Below, piece by piece: positions 19,239 through 30,082 of a stretch of 64,000 nucleotides of DNA. Numbering within the stretch: the stretch's first letter is position 1; every line of letters begins with the position of its first letter. Below the pieces are notes generated by a model. It saw only the letters and a program-made list of their open reading frames with translations, made no database searches and was not told the origin of the DNA. The DNA is taken from NCBI RefSeq assembly GCF_003815915.1, contig NZ_CP033929.1:2418001-2482000 (forward strand). The letters run 5' to 3'. Both the position numbers and the translations under genes were made by a program. The DNA comes from Chryseobacterium indoltheticum. GTDB taxonomy: Bacteria; Bacteroidota; Bacteroidia; Flavobacteriales; Weeksellaceae.

Positions 19239-19320
19239 ATAAAATTACGGCAATCCTAATTCAGAAGATGACGACGAGGCATCACATGATAACAATTTTA
19301 CTGAATCTAACTATTCAAAA

Positions 19321-19349
19321 CTTTGTCTTTCCTGGCGGGAAAGACAAAG
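19321..19349. terminator. Strong hairpin after the hybrid kinase, possible terminator
   Basis: The perfect 12-bp stem CTTTGTCTTTCC / GGAAAGACAAAG encloses the loop TGGCG. It lies 82 bases past the kinase stop, before a convergent gene. The downstream T-tract is poor on both strands, so it may be an RNA-stabilising or repeat-derived hairpin and not a classical terminator. Confidence 0.5.
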
Positions 19350-19430
19350 AATTTTAAGTAAAAAAACTCAAATCAAGCTAAATAAAGCCGTTTCACTTAT
19401 TGTCAAAAGAAAATGAATTAATAGTTATTT

Positions 19431-20459
19431 TTAAATATTTGTTGTTTCTATAGTTATGCCTTCATATTCTGATAATGATTGGAAAAGATTTTCGGGATTG
19501 TGGATTTGATGGGCAAAATAAATTTTGTTTTCCAGCTCATTTTTCACCAATATTTCAGCATGCAGACTGGCAGCGAGCGCAGTAAGTTCAGCCTGTCCTT
19601 TTTCACTTTGAAGGCTCAGTTTTTTCTCTCCAAGATGATTCTTAATTACAATTTCAAACACAGACTGATCACCATTTCCACTAGACCCGAAAATAGATCG
19701 ACGCTGCTTCAGCGATAAAATATCGAAAATTCTCATTTTTTGAAATGCGCCCAGAAGCCATGTTATTGATTTTGAATCGTAGGTCATTTTTACATTAACT
19801 GTCGGTATTTTTTCAACCTTATTTAAAATATAAAGATCGGGAACGTCAAAATTATAAGCCTGTCTTTTTCCAATACCAAAGGAATATCTGAAATCTTCGG
19901 AATTCAAAAAATGCCTTACAGAAATCTGTCGATTATTTTGATAATTAATAAATGGTTTAGCAACATTTTCAGCCATAAAATATGCTGAACTTTCACCAGC
20001 CAGATCTTTTGTAGAATAGTAAACGTACACTTTTACCTCCAGAATATTTTTTATGTCAGGATAAAGAACTTTAAGAAGACCGCCCACAAGACCGCCCATC
20101 CATCCGGAACCGAAGACAATCCTGCTGGTTATTTTATTGTTTTCTGCTTTGGCTAGTGCTTTTACAAGATCAGGAGTGGGTTTTGTAATGTCAATATAAT
20201 CGATACCGTTATCAATGGCAAATTTTAGAATGTGATCTTGTTTATCGTTAACGGCAAGGATTATAAGATTGATATTTCTGTTCAAAACAGGCTTAAAAGT
20301 TTCAGGCTTATCGACATCAATCATTAAGTCATATTCTGATATTTCTTTTTTTCGGCTTCCTATAAAAATTTTAAAATCCGGATTTCTGGTTTGAAGAATA
20401 CGATGAATAGTTTTTCCAACCATTCCTTTTCCGCCGACAATTAAGATATTTGTACGCAT
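19431..20459 (-). CDS. Saccharopine-dehydrogenase-like NAD(P)-binding protein
   Basis: The 342-residue protein starts with a Rossmann fold (NILIVGGKGMVGKTI, dinucleotide-binding Gly motif at about 8-14). The following beta-alpha pattern (LMIDVDKPETF, INLIILAVNDKQDHIL, IDYIDITKPTPDL) is typical of the saccharopine dehydrogenase / catalytic-domain superfamily. The C-terminal half has no motif I can assign to a substrate. It is cytoplasmic and monocistronic. The reaction is unknown; lysine metabolism should not be assumed, since this superfamily includes many short-chain oxidoreductases of other roles. Confidence 0.75.
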   Translation of the reverse strand: MRTNILIVGGKGMVGKTIHRILQTRNPDFKIFIGSRKKEISEYDLMIDVDKPETFKPVLNRNINLIILAVNDKQDHILKFAIDNGIDYIDITKPTPDLVKALAKAENNKITSRIVFGSGWMGGLVGGLLKVLYPDIKNILEVKVYVYYSTKDLAGESSAYFMAENVAKPFINYQNNRQISVRHFLNSEDFRYSFGIGKRQAYNFDVPDLYILNKVEKIPTVNVKMTYDSKSITWLLGAFQKMRIFDILSLKQRRSIFGSSGNGDQSVFEIVIKNHLGEKKLSLQSEKGQAELTALAASLHAEILVKNELENKIYFAHQIHNPENLFQSLSEYEGITIETTNI

Positions 20460-22125
<1,666 letters not shown>

Positions 22126-22159
22126 TTTTGGCTTAAAAAAAAACTAAAATCAGATATTT

Positions 22160-22678
22160 TCAATGCAATGAAAGTTTCATCATAATGTCAATTTGCTCTT
22201 CGTCCCCTAATTTAAAAAGATGTTTATCAAACGCTGTGAATCCGTTTTTCTCGTAAAAGCGTATTGCTCTTAAATTTTGTTCCCAAACGCCCAGCCAGAC
22301 GAAATCTACGTTTCTTTCATTAGCCAGTTCGATTGCTTTTTCGTACAGTAACTGTCCTACTTTTTTTCCATGAAAGTCTTTCAAAACATAAATTCGTTCA
22401 ATTTCTAATGCATTTTCATTTTTTATTTCCGTTTGTGATTCTCCGTAATTTACTTTTAAGTATCCAATAATTTCATTCTCAAATTCAGCAAAATAAAATT
22501 CTGCATTTTTATCTGCTAATTCGGATGTAATTTTTTCGGTTGAAAAAGCGGTTTCCAGATATTCGTTTAGATTCTGTACGCTGTTGTCTTTGGAAAATGT
22601 TTCTGAAAAGGTGATTTTTCCGATGTTTTGTAAGTCAATCACATCTTTATCCTGCGCTTTTCTGATAGTAATATTCAT
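22160..22678 (-). CDS. GNAT-family N-acetyltransferase
   Basis: The 172-residue protein is a single GNAT domain. It starts MNITIRKAQDKDVIDL and has the acetyl-CoA-binding stretch IERIYVLKDFHGKKVGQLL and the C-terminal WEQNLRAIRFYEKNGF motif. The acceptor is unknown; small GNAT proteins of this type acetylate amines, amino acids or protein N-termini. It lies 70 bases after a Crp/Fnr regulator in the same direction, so regulation by that protein or joint transcription is possible but not shown. Confidence 0.88.
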   Translation of the reverse strand: MNITIRKAQDKDVIDLQNIGKITFSETFSKDNSVQNLNEYLETAFSTEKITSELADKNAEFYFAEFENEIIGYLKVNYGESQTEIKNENALEIERIYVLKDFHGKKVGQLLYEKAIELANERNVDFVWLGVWEQNLRAIRFYEKNGFTAFDKHLFKLGDEEQIDIMMKLSLH

Positions 22679-22748
22679 TTGTTCAAATTTTTTACAAAGC
22701 TCTGCATTTCATATAAAAAAGAATTTTACAAATGATAAAAAAACAGCG

Positions 22749-23312
22749 CTATTTGATATTTGCTCTTATTCGGCTTAAACTCACTTGTGTGATGCCAAGA
22801 TAAGAGGCAATATAGCCTAACTGAACTCTCTGTAATAAATTGGGGTAGTTTTTCAACAGTATTTCATATCGGTTGGTAGCAGTTCCGAATTGTCTGGTCA
22901 GCAATCGGTCTTCTGCCTTCATGAGTTCATTTTCTGCGAACTTGATGCCCCAATTTGCAATCTCAATATTTTCAGTATACAGTTTTCTTATGTCTTGCGT
23001 ATTGAGTTTATACACTAAACAATCTTCCAGAAGTTCAACATTTTCATAGCCTTTCTGATTGGCAATATAACTCTTCATAGAGATGATGGTATCACCTTCT
23101 TTTCCAAAAGAAAATGTAGTTTCGTCGCCATCGGTATAAACAAATGTGCGTGCAATTCCTTTTTTGATAAAATAAAAGTCTTTTTCTATTTTATCTGCTG
23201 AAATAAGAATCTTATTTTTAGGAAAGCTAAGTTCAACAATATGATTTTTGAGTATCAGTTTAGAAGATTCTGACAAAGGATATATTTTATCAAGTATTTG
23301 TTCGATATCCAT
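22749..23312 (-). CDS. Crp/Fnr-family transcriptional regulator
   Basis: The protein is about 187 residues, with an N-terminal cyclic-nucleotide-binding-like beta-barrel (about 5-120, IKKGIARTFVYTDGDETTFSFG) and a short C-terminal helix-turn-helix (LGYIASYLGITQVSLSRIR). I chose ATG at 23312 (MDIEQILDK) and not the longer TTG-initiated frame from 23333, because family members begin here. The barrel lacks a clear cAMP-binding RSA motif and has no Fe-S Cys cluster, so its ligand is unknown. This is the common flavobacterial Crp type. It is followed by a GNAT gene. Confidence 0.87.
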   Translation of the reverse strand: MDIEQILDKIYPLSESSKLILKNHIVELSFPKNKILISADKIEKDFYFIKKGIARTFVYTDGDETTFSFGKEGDTIISMKSYIANQKGYENVELLEDCLVYKLNTQDIRKLYTENIEIANWGIKFAENELMKAEDRLLTRQFGTATNRYEILLKNYPNLLQRVQLGYIASYLGITQVSLSRIRANIK

Positions 23313-23373
23313 TTTAATGATATTGGAATGCAAGATATAAATTTCTCCTATGTTATGGGTTATATATGTTTAA

Positions 23374-24222
23374 TTAATGACGATAAGAAGCACCCACAAA
23401 ATAATGCTTTGCTGCGATGTCTTGTATTCCGTAATTAACTCCGGCGTCCAATTTAAAATCTTTTGCGACTTCTATCTGAATCGCTGCATTTACATAATTA
23501 GATAATTGATGTGCCTTAAAATCGTAAGTATAATAGGTTTCTGCTATTCCGTCTATTCCTTTAGATAAAGGATGGCTGATCGTCAGTGTCTGTAAAAGCT
23601 CGGTATGCATTGCCTGCTGATCCAGATCTTTAAGGCGATCAACTTCTACCTGCCATCCAAGTTTCCATTCACCGGGTAATTTATATGACATTGGTACAAT
23701 CAAACCACCTTCAAAACGACTTTCGTCATCATATTTAGATGTCGGCAGTTTTACATAAGGCAATAGAGCCAAAGCAAAATTACCGTTATTATTTCCTATA
23801 ATATTCTGTTTTACTCTGAGTGTGACATCACCCATCCCATTACTTTTTAAAGAAGATCCCGTCGCAATTTCTTTTTCATTTTGCCAACCATAAGTCTGGA
23901 AACCAACTTGTATTGCTGTACTGCCCGTAATCCCTAATTTTATGTTAGCCTGATTGATTAAAACTGTACTCGTATTATGGAGATCAGATTTTTCTTTTAT
24001 CAGCCTTACTAAGTCTGTTTCATATTGGAAATGACCTGCATCAACGGTATAAGGAGATTCTGTAACATCAGGACGGTCGGTTTCCATCTCTCTCATCTGA
24101 GCTCTCGGAACAGGATTGAAAAGTGAATAGTTTTGCTGTGGTTTTTCTTGCTGTGCAACACAAAAAGCAGGAATGAATATAGAACCCAGGACTAATTTTA
24201 CAAAAAATTGATATTGCTTCAT
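23374..24222 (-). CDS. Outer-membrane transporter-like protein (phenol MetA-like barrel)
   Basis: From ATG 24222 the protein is about 282 residues with a signal peptide (MKQYQFFVKL to CVAQQ). The longer frame from 24258 adds 12 residues before a good signal peptide and is less likely. The mature part opens with METDRPDVTESPY, a hallmark of the MetA-pathway-of-phenol-degradation/transporter barrel family, and continues as alternating beta-strands to a C-terminal aromatic strand (YFVGASYRH). It likely sits in the outer membrane. Its substrate is unknown. It is divergent from a CDF metal transporter, which may be chance. Confidence 0.78.
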   Translation of the reverse strand: MKQYQFFVKLVLGSIFIPAFCVAQQEKPQQNYSLFNPVPRAQMREMETDRPDVTESPYTVDAGHFQYETDLVRLIKEKSDLHNTSTVLINQANIKLGITGSTAIQVGFQTYGWQNEKEIATGSSLKSNGMGDVTLRVKQNIIGNNNGNFALALLPYVKLPTSKYDDESRFEGGLIVPMSYKLPGEWKLGWQVEVDRLKDLDQQAMHTELLQTLTISHPLSKGIDGIAETYYTYDFKAHQLSNYVNAAIQIEVAKDFKLDAGVNYGIQDIAAKHYFVGASYRH

Positions 24223-24440
24223 ATCAGGATGTTTTTTTATTGGTACAGCCAGGCTCATCCAAGAATAAGACCAATATCACAGAAAAAAAATATTGTGGTA
24301 TATTTTTTAGTAGTTATTTAAATAGGTTCTTTTCGAACATATTTTTGTTGATTAAAACCAATATTTTAGTAAAAATTTTAATTAGGAATTATATTAAATT
24401 ATATCTGATTATAAATTTATCATATTTACATCTATAACTA

Positions 24441-25334
24441 ATGGCCAATAATAATAAATCGATTTATAGTGCGCTTGCGGCTAATCTTTTAATCGCATTA
24501 ACCAAGTTTATTGCAGGGGCATATACCAATAGTTCGTCTATGATTTCTGAAGGAATTCATTCAACAGTTGATACCACAAATCAATTATTGCTTTTATATG
24601 GGCTGAAAAGAAGTAAAAAAGCAGCAGACCAATTTCATCCGTTCGGATATGGTAAAGAACTTTATTTTTGGTCTTTTGTAGTTTCTATTCTGATATTTGG
24701 CTTAGGTGGTGCTCTATCAATCTACCAGGGCATTGCACACATTAAAGAACCAGAAGTAATGAAAGATCCTTTCTGGAACTATATTGTATTATTTCTTTCG
24801 CTTATTTTCGAGGGAACTTCTTTATTTATTGCCGTAAAAGAATTTAATAAAACCCGAAACGGAATGGGGTGGTGGGACGCAATTATAAAAAGCAAAGATC
24901 CCTCTAGTTTCCTGGTGGTATTTGAAGATGGGGCAGCAGTAGCGGGGCTTATTGTGGTAATGATATTGATGGGGATGAGTCACTGGCTGCAAATTCCGGA
25001 GCTGGATGGATTGGCATCAGTAATTGTAGGATTATTATTGGTTTTTGTTTCTTTTATTTTGGCAAGAGAAAGCAGGAGCTTATTGATGGGAGAAGGCATA
25101 GCCCCGGAAACGAGAGAGAAAATAGCGCAACTCGCTGAGAAAGATGTTGCTGTACTCAAAACGAAAAACATTTTGTCTACTTATCAATCACCTGAAGAAG
25201 TGATATTGATGCTGATCTTAGATTTTGAAGATCATCTCGACACAGAAGAGATCACTGTGGCCATACATCGTATCCGCGAAAGTATTAAAAAAGAGTTTCC
25301 GCTCGTTCGGTTTGTTATTATTCAGCCAGAATAA
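24441..25334 (+). CDS. Cation diffusion facilitator (CDF) metal transporter
   Basis: The 297-residue inner-membrane protein has about six helices (starting near 8, 30, 78, 112, 160 and 190) and a C-terminal cytoplasmic ferredoxin-like domain (about 215-297). The TM2 metal motif is EGIHSTVDTTNQ (HSxxD). TM5 carries FEDGAAVAGL, where many CDF proteins have HxxxD. This is the variant seen in the SLC30A9-like group, so the metal may not be the usual Zn. It exports a divalent metal by proton antiport (family knowledge). It is monocistronic; a weak hairpin follows the stop. Confidence 0.87.
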   Translation: MANNNKSIYSALAANLLIALTKFIAGAYTNSSSMISEGIHSTVDTTNQLLLLYGLKRSKKAADQFHPFGYGKELYFWSFVVSILIFGLGGALSIYQGIAHIKEPEVMKDPFWNYIVLFLSLIFEGTSLFIAVKEFNKTRNGMGWWDAIIKSKDPSSFLVVFEDGAAVAGLIVVMILMGMSHWLQIPELDGLASVIVGLLLVFVSFILARESRSLLMGEGIAPETREKIAQLAEKDVAVLKTKNILSTYQSPEEVILMLILDFEDHLDTEEITVAIHRIRESIKKEFPLVRFVIIQPE

Positions 25335-25454
25335 ATAAAGGATTATTTAATGAATACGTTCACACCAATTAATCCTTATTAGCCAAAATTATTATTAAAA
25401 AATCTTTTTGAATGAGAAGTCTTAGTGGATAATTTATATGATTTGACACCAATT

Positions 25455-26294
25455 TTACTCTTCAATAAATATTTTCTTTTTAGCAATATCAATCGTTAAA
25501 ATCTTACCCAGCCACTCTATACTGGTTTTTCCTTCATATACTAAACCATCAACAAATGCAATGTCTAAGCCTTCCAGCTGAGATAATTTATTTACTGTAC
25601 TCAATTTTGATAGTTTACCGATATAGTAGTTGTTTTCCTTATTAAAGTCACTTTTTATGGGAACGGATTTAAAATCTTTTTTGTCGAGTGAGAGAGGTGT
25701 CAAAAATTTTGAGCTGAGCCAAAATGAGTTTTTCCCGGCACCGCTATCCAATAACGTTTGAATTTTAAGAGAATTATTAAGTTCGACGTACGTAAAAATA
25801 TCAATTGCTTTTCCTGCATAATCCGCAATCTGAATATCAATACTCTTTTTATTTTTTGTAGACTTGTCAAAAAAGATCTTTTTGTTGATATAATCGATTG
25901 TAATAGGTGTATTTCTGAATGGTTGCAGTGATATCAATCCATCAATATCACCAAATTCCAGATCGATGATCGTATATTGTTGATCCCCAAATTGTTTATT
26001 GTTGATCTTGAGACTTTTAGCATTGTAAAGATCCACATTCAATTCTTCGCCGGTTGCTCTATGTCCTACAAAAAAATTAGGAGTCTTTTCATTTTCGATC
26101 TTTTTAGAAAATTTAGTAAAAATAGCATTAAGCCCCGCCCCGGTATCAAGAATAAATTTTCCTTCGACATTATTTATTTTTGCTTTGATAATGATATGCC
26201 CGCTGCTTGTTGTTTCAAAAGGAATTTGTGCATTTATTTTTAAAGAATAAAATAAAAGTATAAAAAGAATTGTTGCACTTATTGATTTTTTCAT
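25455..26294 (-). CDS. Secreted retropepsin-like aspartic protease with two DTG/DSG motifs
   Basis: The 279-residue protein has a signal peptide ending near KINAQ. Two aspartyl-protease half-domains follow in one chain: ILDTGAG (Asp50) and LLDSGAG (Asp183). Both catalytic Asp motifs are intact, so a single chain could form the full active site of a clan AA peptidase. There is no PDZ domain, unlike the second family member at 36660-37823. It is periplasmic or secreted. The target is unknown. It is convergent with the CDF gene. Confidence 0.83.
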   Translation of the reverse strand: MKKSISATILFILLFYSLKINAQIPFETTSSGHIIIKAKINNVEGKFILDTGAGLNAIFTKFSKKIENEKTPNFFVGHRATGEELNVDLYNAKSLKINNKQFGDQQYTIIDLEFGDIDGLISLQPFRNTPITIDYINKKIFFDKSTKNKKSIDIQIADYAGKAIDIFTYVELNNSLKIQTLLDSGAGKNSFWLSSKFLTPLSLDKKDFKSVPIKSDFNKENNYYIGKLSKLSTVNKLSQLEGLDIAFVDGLVYEGKTSIEWLGKILTIDIAKKKIFIEE

Positions 26295-26354
26295 GGCTAG
26301 TTTTTTTTAAGATTAGGTTATTAATGTATTTTGCTTATTATGAGTGCTCAGGTA

Positions 26355-27044
26355 TTATTCGTTTATTTTCAATCCGTTAAAATAAGCGCTTTTCATCGTA
26401 ATATCTGTTACGAATTTATTTGAATAATGTTCTGATTTTTTTAATTCGTCAAAAACACGCTTTGCATTTCCGAATAATTTTTGTTCCTTCAAATAATTGT
26501 CGAAAGCATGCTGCGCAAGATCCTGAGTTCCGAAGAAACATAAGAAATCTATTGGAAGATTTTGATGTTTTGTGTCAAAATGCTCATTTAGTTTTAATCC
26601 GTCCTCAGAAATTTCAGTGATTACTTTTTCTATATCTTCGAACTTCTCAAAAACAGGAAGAACGTAAGTCTTAATCAGCTCAATTAACTTTGGGATAACG
26701 TTTTCCTGATTGGTTAAGGTAATATTCCAGTCGTGATTTTTGTTTTTTAATGGTGTGAGGTTTTCTAGTTTTGCGGAAAATATGACTCCGTTTTCGTTGT
26801 CGGAATTATATTTTTCTTTTTGCCATTTTTTTAATGAGTCTGAACTGACTAGAATTTGTGGTAAAATAGAAACACTACCGCTCCAGTTTTTTGTACTCGA
26901 CTGAAAGTATATTTCAAATTTTAATTTCTTGTTACGTGATATTTTTTTTAACAATTGTCCTTTTTGAGTCGATTTAAAACCAAAATGCTGTAATTGTTCA
27001 GCAATTTTTTGACAGCCTGTTTGAAGCATTTCTTTTGTCTGCAT
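26355..27044 (-). CDS. DUF4304-like hypothetical protein
   Basis: The 229-residue cytoplasmic protein resembles DUF4304 proteins in its first half (GFKSTQKGQLLKKISRNKKLKFEIYFQSS, read as short blocks). Its C-terminal half is helical and charged. There is no signal peptide, membrane segment or catalytic motif I recognise. It lies between an aspartic protease and a sensor kinase on the same strand, with gaps of 60 and 109 bases, so cotranscription is uncertain. Function unknown. Confidence 0.65.
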   Translation of the reverse strand: MQTKEMLQTGCQKIAEQLQHFGFKSTQKGQLLKKISRNKKLKFEIYFQSSTKNWSGSVSILPQILVSSDSLKKWQKEKYNSDNENGVIFSAKLENLTPLKNKNHDWNITLTNQENVIPKLIELIKTYVLPVFEKFEDIEKVITEISEDGLKLNEHFDTKHQNLPIDFLCFFGTQDLAQHAFDNYLKEQKLFGNAKRVFDELKKSEHYSNKFVTDITMKSAYFNGLKINE

Positions 27045-27153
27045 TCTACAAATTATTCGTTTGATCTTAAATTAATTCAGAAATATAAACATAAAAATTT
27101 GTTATCAATTTGTCGATACAGTCAATATAATTTTACGTCAATAATTGCTTAAC

Positions 27154-29835
27154 TTATTTTAGAGGTAATTCGAAAGAGAAAGTTGAGCCCTTTCCGAATT
27201 CGCTTTCTGCCCATATTTTACCGCCGTGTGCTTGTATAATTTCTGCACTTAGATAAAGTCCGATTCCAAATCCGCCAATCGTACTTTCTTGTTGCACTCT
27301 GTAATATTTGTCAAACAGCTTAGTAAGGTTTTCAGATTTAATTCCCATTCCTTCATCTTTAACTGTTACTCTGATCCTGTTTTCTGATTTTTTGAGCGAG
27401 ACATAAATCTTTGTTCCATTTCCGGAATATTTTACAGCATTACCGACTAGATTGTTGAGAACCTGCGCCAGCTTTAATCGATCTGCACACACGATAACAG
27501 ATTGTGGTGATGTAAAAATAAGTTCGTGAGATGAGTACTGAATTTTATAATCTGCCTTAATTTCTTCCAACAGATCACAGATATTAAATTCAGTTTTATC
27601 TATATGTAATTTTCCCGATTCGAGCCTTGAGACATTAAGAAAGCCGTTAATCATTTCGGTCATATTTCTTACCTGTTTCAGACTTTGTGCATAGGCTTGC
27701 TTCAGAAATTGATCATCGGTCTTTTCTGCTTTTCGTAAAAGAAGCTGTAAGTATGCGTTGATCGAGGTAAGTGGTGTTTTAAGCTCATGCGAGACCATGC
27801 TTATAAAGTCGTTTTTTCGCTGCTCTTCCTCTTTTAGCCCTTGTATATCTGTAGTAGAACCCACCCACATGGTTATATTACCATCTTCGTCCAGAATGGG
27901 TGATGCAATATTGAGATGCCAGATGTATTTTCCTTCGGTATTTTTAAAACGCATCTCAGAAATATGTGGTTTACGGTTAGCAGCGGCCTCTGCCAGGCCA
28001 GTTTGAAACTTTTCAATTTCGTCGGGATGCATCATTTCGTGGTAACCAAAATCTCTTAAATCTTCAAAATTCATTCCCGCAAATTCAAGCCAACGCTTAT
28101 TAAAAAAGGTAACTTCACCGGTTGGTAGTGCATTAGATATTTTTGAAGGTACAAGATCGGCAAGCATTTTAAAGTACGCTTCACTTTTTTCTATCAGTTT
28201 GCGGGCATTTACCTGTTCTGTAATATCTGCAGCAACAACCAATATGTCTGCAATATTTCCATCGGCATCTGCAATTGGTTGATAAACTACATTAAAGAAA
28301 ATTTCTCTAAGCTCACCATCATGCAGAAGTTCAGCTTTAATTTCGTTTGCATAAAATGGAGTGCCCGTCTTATATACATTATCTAAAAAGCCCAAAAAAG
28401 GTTGATCTTTGATCTCAGGAAGTGCTTCTGCCAGCGTAAGCCCAATTACCTGATCTGTTTTTCCCCAAACCTCTAATATTTTGCTGTTGGCAGATTCAAT
28501 AATAAGATCTTTTCCTCGAAGCAAACCAATCGCAACGGGAGCTTTTTGAAAAACATATTTGAACCTTGATTCACTTTTTGAGAGTTGATTAATTAAAATT
28601 GAAAGTTGGTCATTAGCCTTTGAGAGCTGATCTGCATATTCCTTCAACTGCCTCTGCGCAAGCACTCTGTCGGTAATTTCGAAAGACATCACCAAGACAC
28701 CATCTCGTTTCCCATCCAATCCGGTTAAGGGCTGATACGTATAATCTACAAAAGTCTCCCGGATGGTTCCGTCGGGCTCTGTAAAAAGAACGGGACTCTC
28801 TTTAACATCGATGATTTCTCCTGTTTCCATCACTCTTCTAAGCTGTCCGGCAAATGGCTGATCAGCAAGATCAGGTAATATTTCTAAAAATGGTTTGCCA
28901 ACAACTTCATCTCTCATTTTTTTCCAGTAGCTGAGATTGGCATCATTGATCATTTCTACGATAAGATTGTCATATCTTATAATGACAACAGAAGCGGGGA
29001 GCATATTGATAATCTGATTCAGATTATTGCTTGTTCTTTCCAGATTAACCTTGTTGTCTACTGCATGTGTAACTTCGGAGGTGAAAATAAAAATTCCATC
29101 AGTTAATCCATCATCATTTATTCTGGGAATCAGCCTGTAAGTGAAGTACCGTTGCTTCTGCTGATTAATATTAGTGTTTGAAAGCGGAACAAGATCATCA
29201 CTAAAACTTAATGATACTCCTTCAGAATATACTTTTTTCAATGATTTTTCTAATTCCGAACCCATTAATTCGGGTAATGCTTCTAAAAATGGCTTACCGA
29301 TAAGCGTTCTACCAGGTACTAAATTTTGATACGCTGTATTGACTAATTCAAAGACAAAATCTTTTCCTGATAATAAAGCGATGCTGGCAGGGATTTCTTC
29401 TAAAAGTTTGCTGAGATGATTTCGCTCAGATATAATATGTTTTTTATTATCTGTTTCTCTTTTTTTTGTAGAATTCTGAGTCATCCAGATCGCAAGTTTT
29501 ACCACTTTATTCTGATCATCTGCTATAGGCGCATAGAGTGGGGTTATTACTGTAGCAGGCTTATTATCATGATTAACATCTAAGGAAAATTTATCTCCAT
29601 AAAAAGAATTATTTGCTGCTATCACTTTCGAAACAAGAGCAGTATCTGCAATAAATTTACTATTCAGAAAATCTAGAAGTTGTTTTTCTGAATAGTTTTT
29701 AGATTCTTGGCTATAAAGCTGAAGAAACTTATCGTTATAAAGCTCAATTTTACACAGATCGGCATTTATAATGCAGACTGGCAGAGGAGTATGATTTATT
29801 ATATTCTTAAGTAGCGGTGTATCTGTAAATTTCAT
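27154..29835 (-). CDS. Multi-PAS sensor histidine kinase
   Basis: The 893-residue soluble kinase has about five PAS/PAC domains in a row (about 10-130, 145-265, 275-395, 425-540 and 550-665; for example LPASVVIIRY, APVAIGLLRG). A HisKA domain follows with His near 682 (MVSHELKTPLTS), then HATPase_c (NNLVGNAVKYSG, VKDEGMGI, GGFGIGLYL). Three PAS units share a repeated signature, GKPFLEALPEL, GKPFLEILPDL and GLTLAEALPEI, which suggests internal duplication. It lacks receivers and has no regulator gene nearby, so it is an orphan kinase. Signals are cytoplasmic, perhaps redox or light through bound cofactors, which cannot be read here. Confidence 0.9.
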   Translation of the reverse strand: MKFTDTPLLKNIINHTPLPVCIINADLCKIELYNDKFLQLYSQESKNYSEKQLLDFLNSKFIADTALVSKVIAANNSFYGDKFSLDVNHDNKPATVITPLYAPIADDQNKVVKLAIWMTQNSTKKRETDNKKHIISERNHLSKLLEEIPASIALLSGKDFVFELVNTAYQNLVPGRTLIGKPFLEALPELMGSELEKSLKKVYSEGVSLSFSDDLVPLSNTNINQQKQRYFTYRLIPRINDDGLTDGIFIFTSEVTHAVDNKVNLERTSNNLNQIINMLPASVVIIRYDNLIVEMINDANLSYWKKMRDEVVGKPFLEILPDLADQPFAGQLRRVMETGEIIDVKESPVLFTEPDGTIRETFVDYTYQPLTGLDGKRDGVLVMSFEITDRVLAQRQLKEYADQLSKANDQLSILINQLSKSESRFKYVFQKAPVAIGLLRGKDLIIESANSKILEVWGKTDQVIGLTLAEALPEIKDQPFLGFLDNVYKTGTPFYANEIKAELLHDGELREIFFNVVYQPIADADGNIADILVVAADITEQVNARKLIEKSEAYFKMLADLVPSKISNALPTGEVTFFNKRWLEFAGMNFEDLRDFGYHEMMHPDEIEKFQTGLAEAAANRKPHISEMRFKNTEGKYIWHLNIASPILDEDGNITMWVGSTTDIQGLKEEEQRKNDFISMVSHELKTPLTSINAYLQLLLRKAEKTDDQFLKQAYAQSLKQVRNMTEMINGFLNVSRLESGKLHIDKTEFNICDLLEEIKADYKIQYSSHELIFTSPQSVIVCADRLKLAQVLNNLVGNAVKYSGNGTKIYVSLKKSENRIRVTVKDEGMGIKSENLTKLFDKYYRVQQESTIGGFGIGLYLSAEIIQAHGGKIWAESEFGKGSTFSFELPLK

Positions 29836-30082
29836 CGGAATCCTTCTATATGCGAAGGTAGGGTAATCTTTTATATTTCAAAAATTGTAGCATTTAAACA
29901 AATACCACATGATAGAAGATTGAGATTTATGCTATCTTAAATATTGAATATAATGATATAAATGTAAATCATTAATATTAAATCATTGTATAATGAAATC
30001 CTATATGTCTATCTAATACATTGTAAAGTCTTATAAAAATCAATACTTAAAAATATAAGGATTTCAATTGTAATGTTTTATG

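Noticed and set aside
22749..23333. Longer Crp start at 23333
   Set aside because: That codon is TTG, and the family begins at the ATG at 23312.
25338..25377. Hairpin AAGGATTA / TAATCCTT between CDF and aspartic protease genes
   Set aside because: Only 8 bp with a 24-base loop and weak T-tracts; not strong enough to call a terminator.
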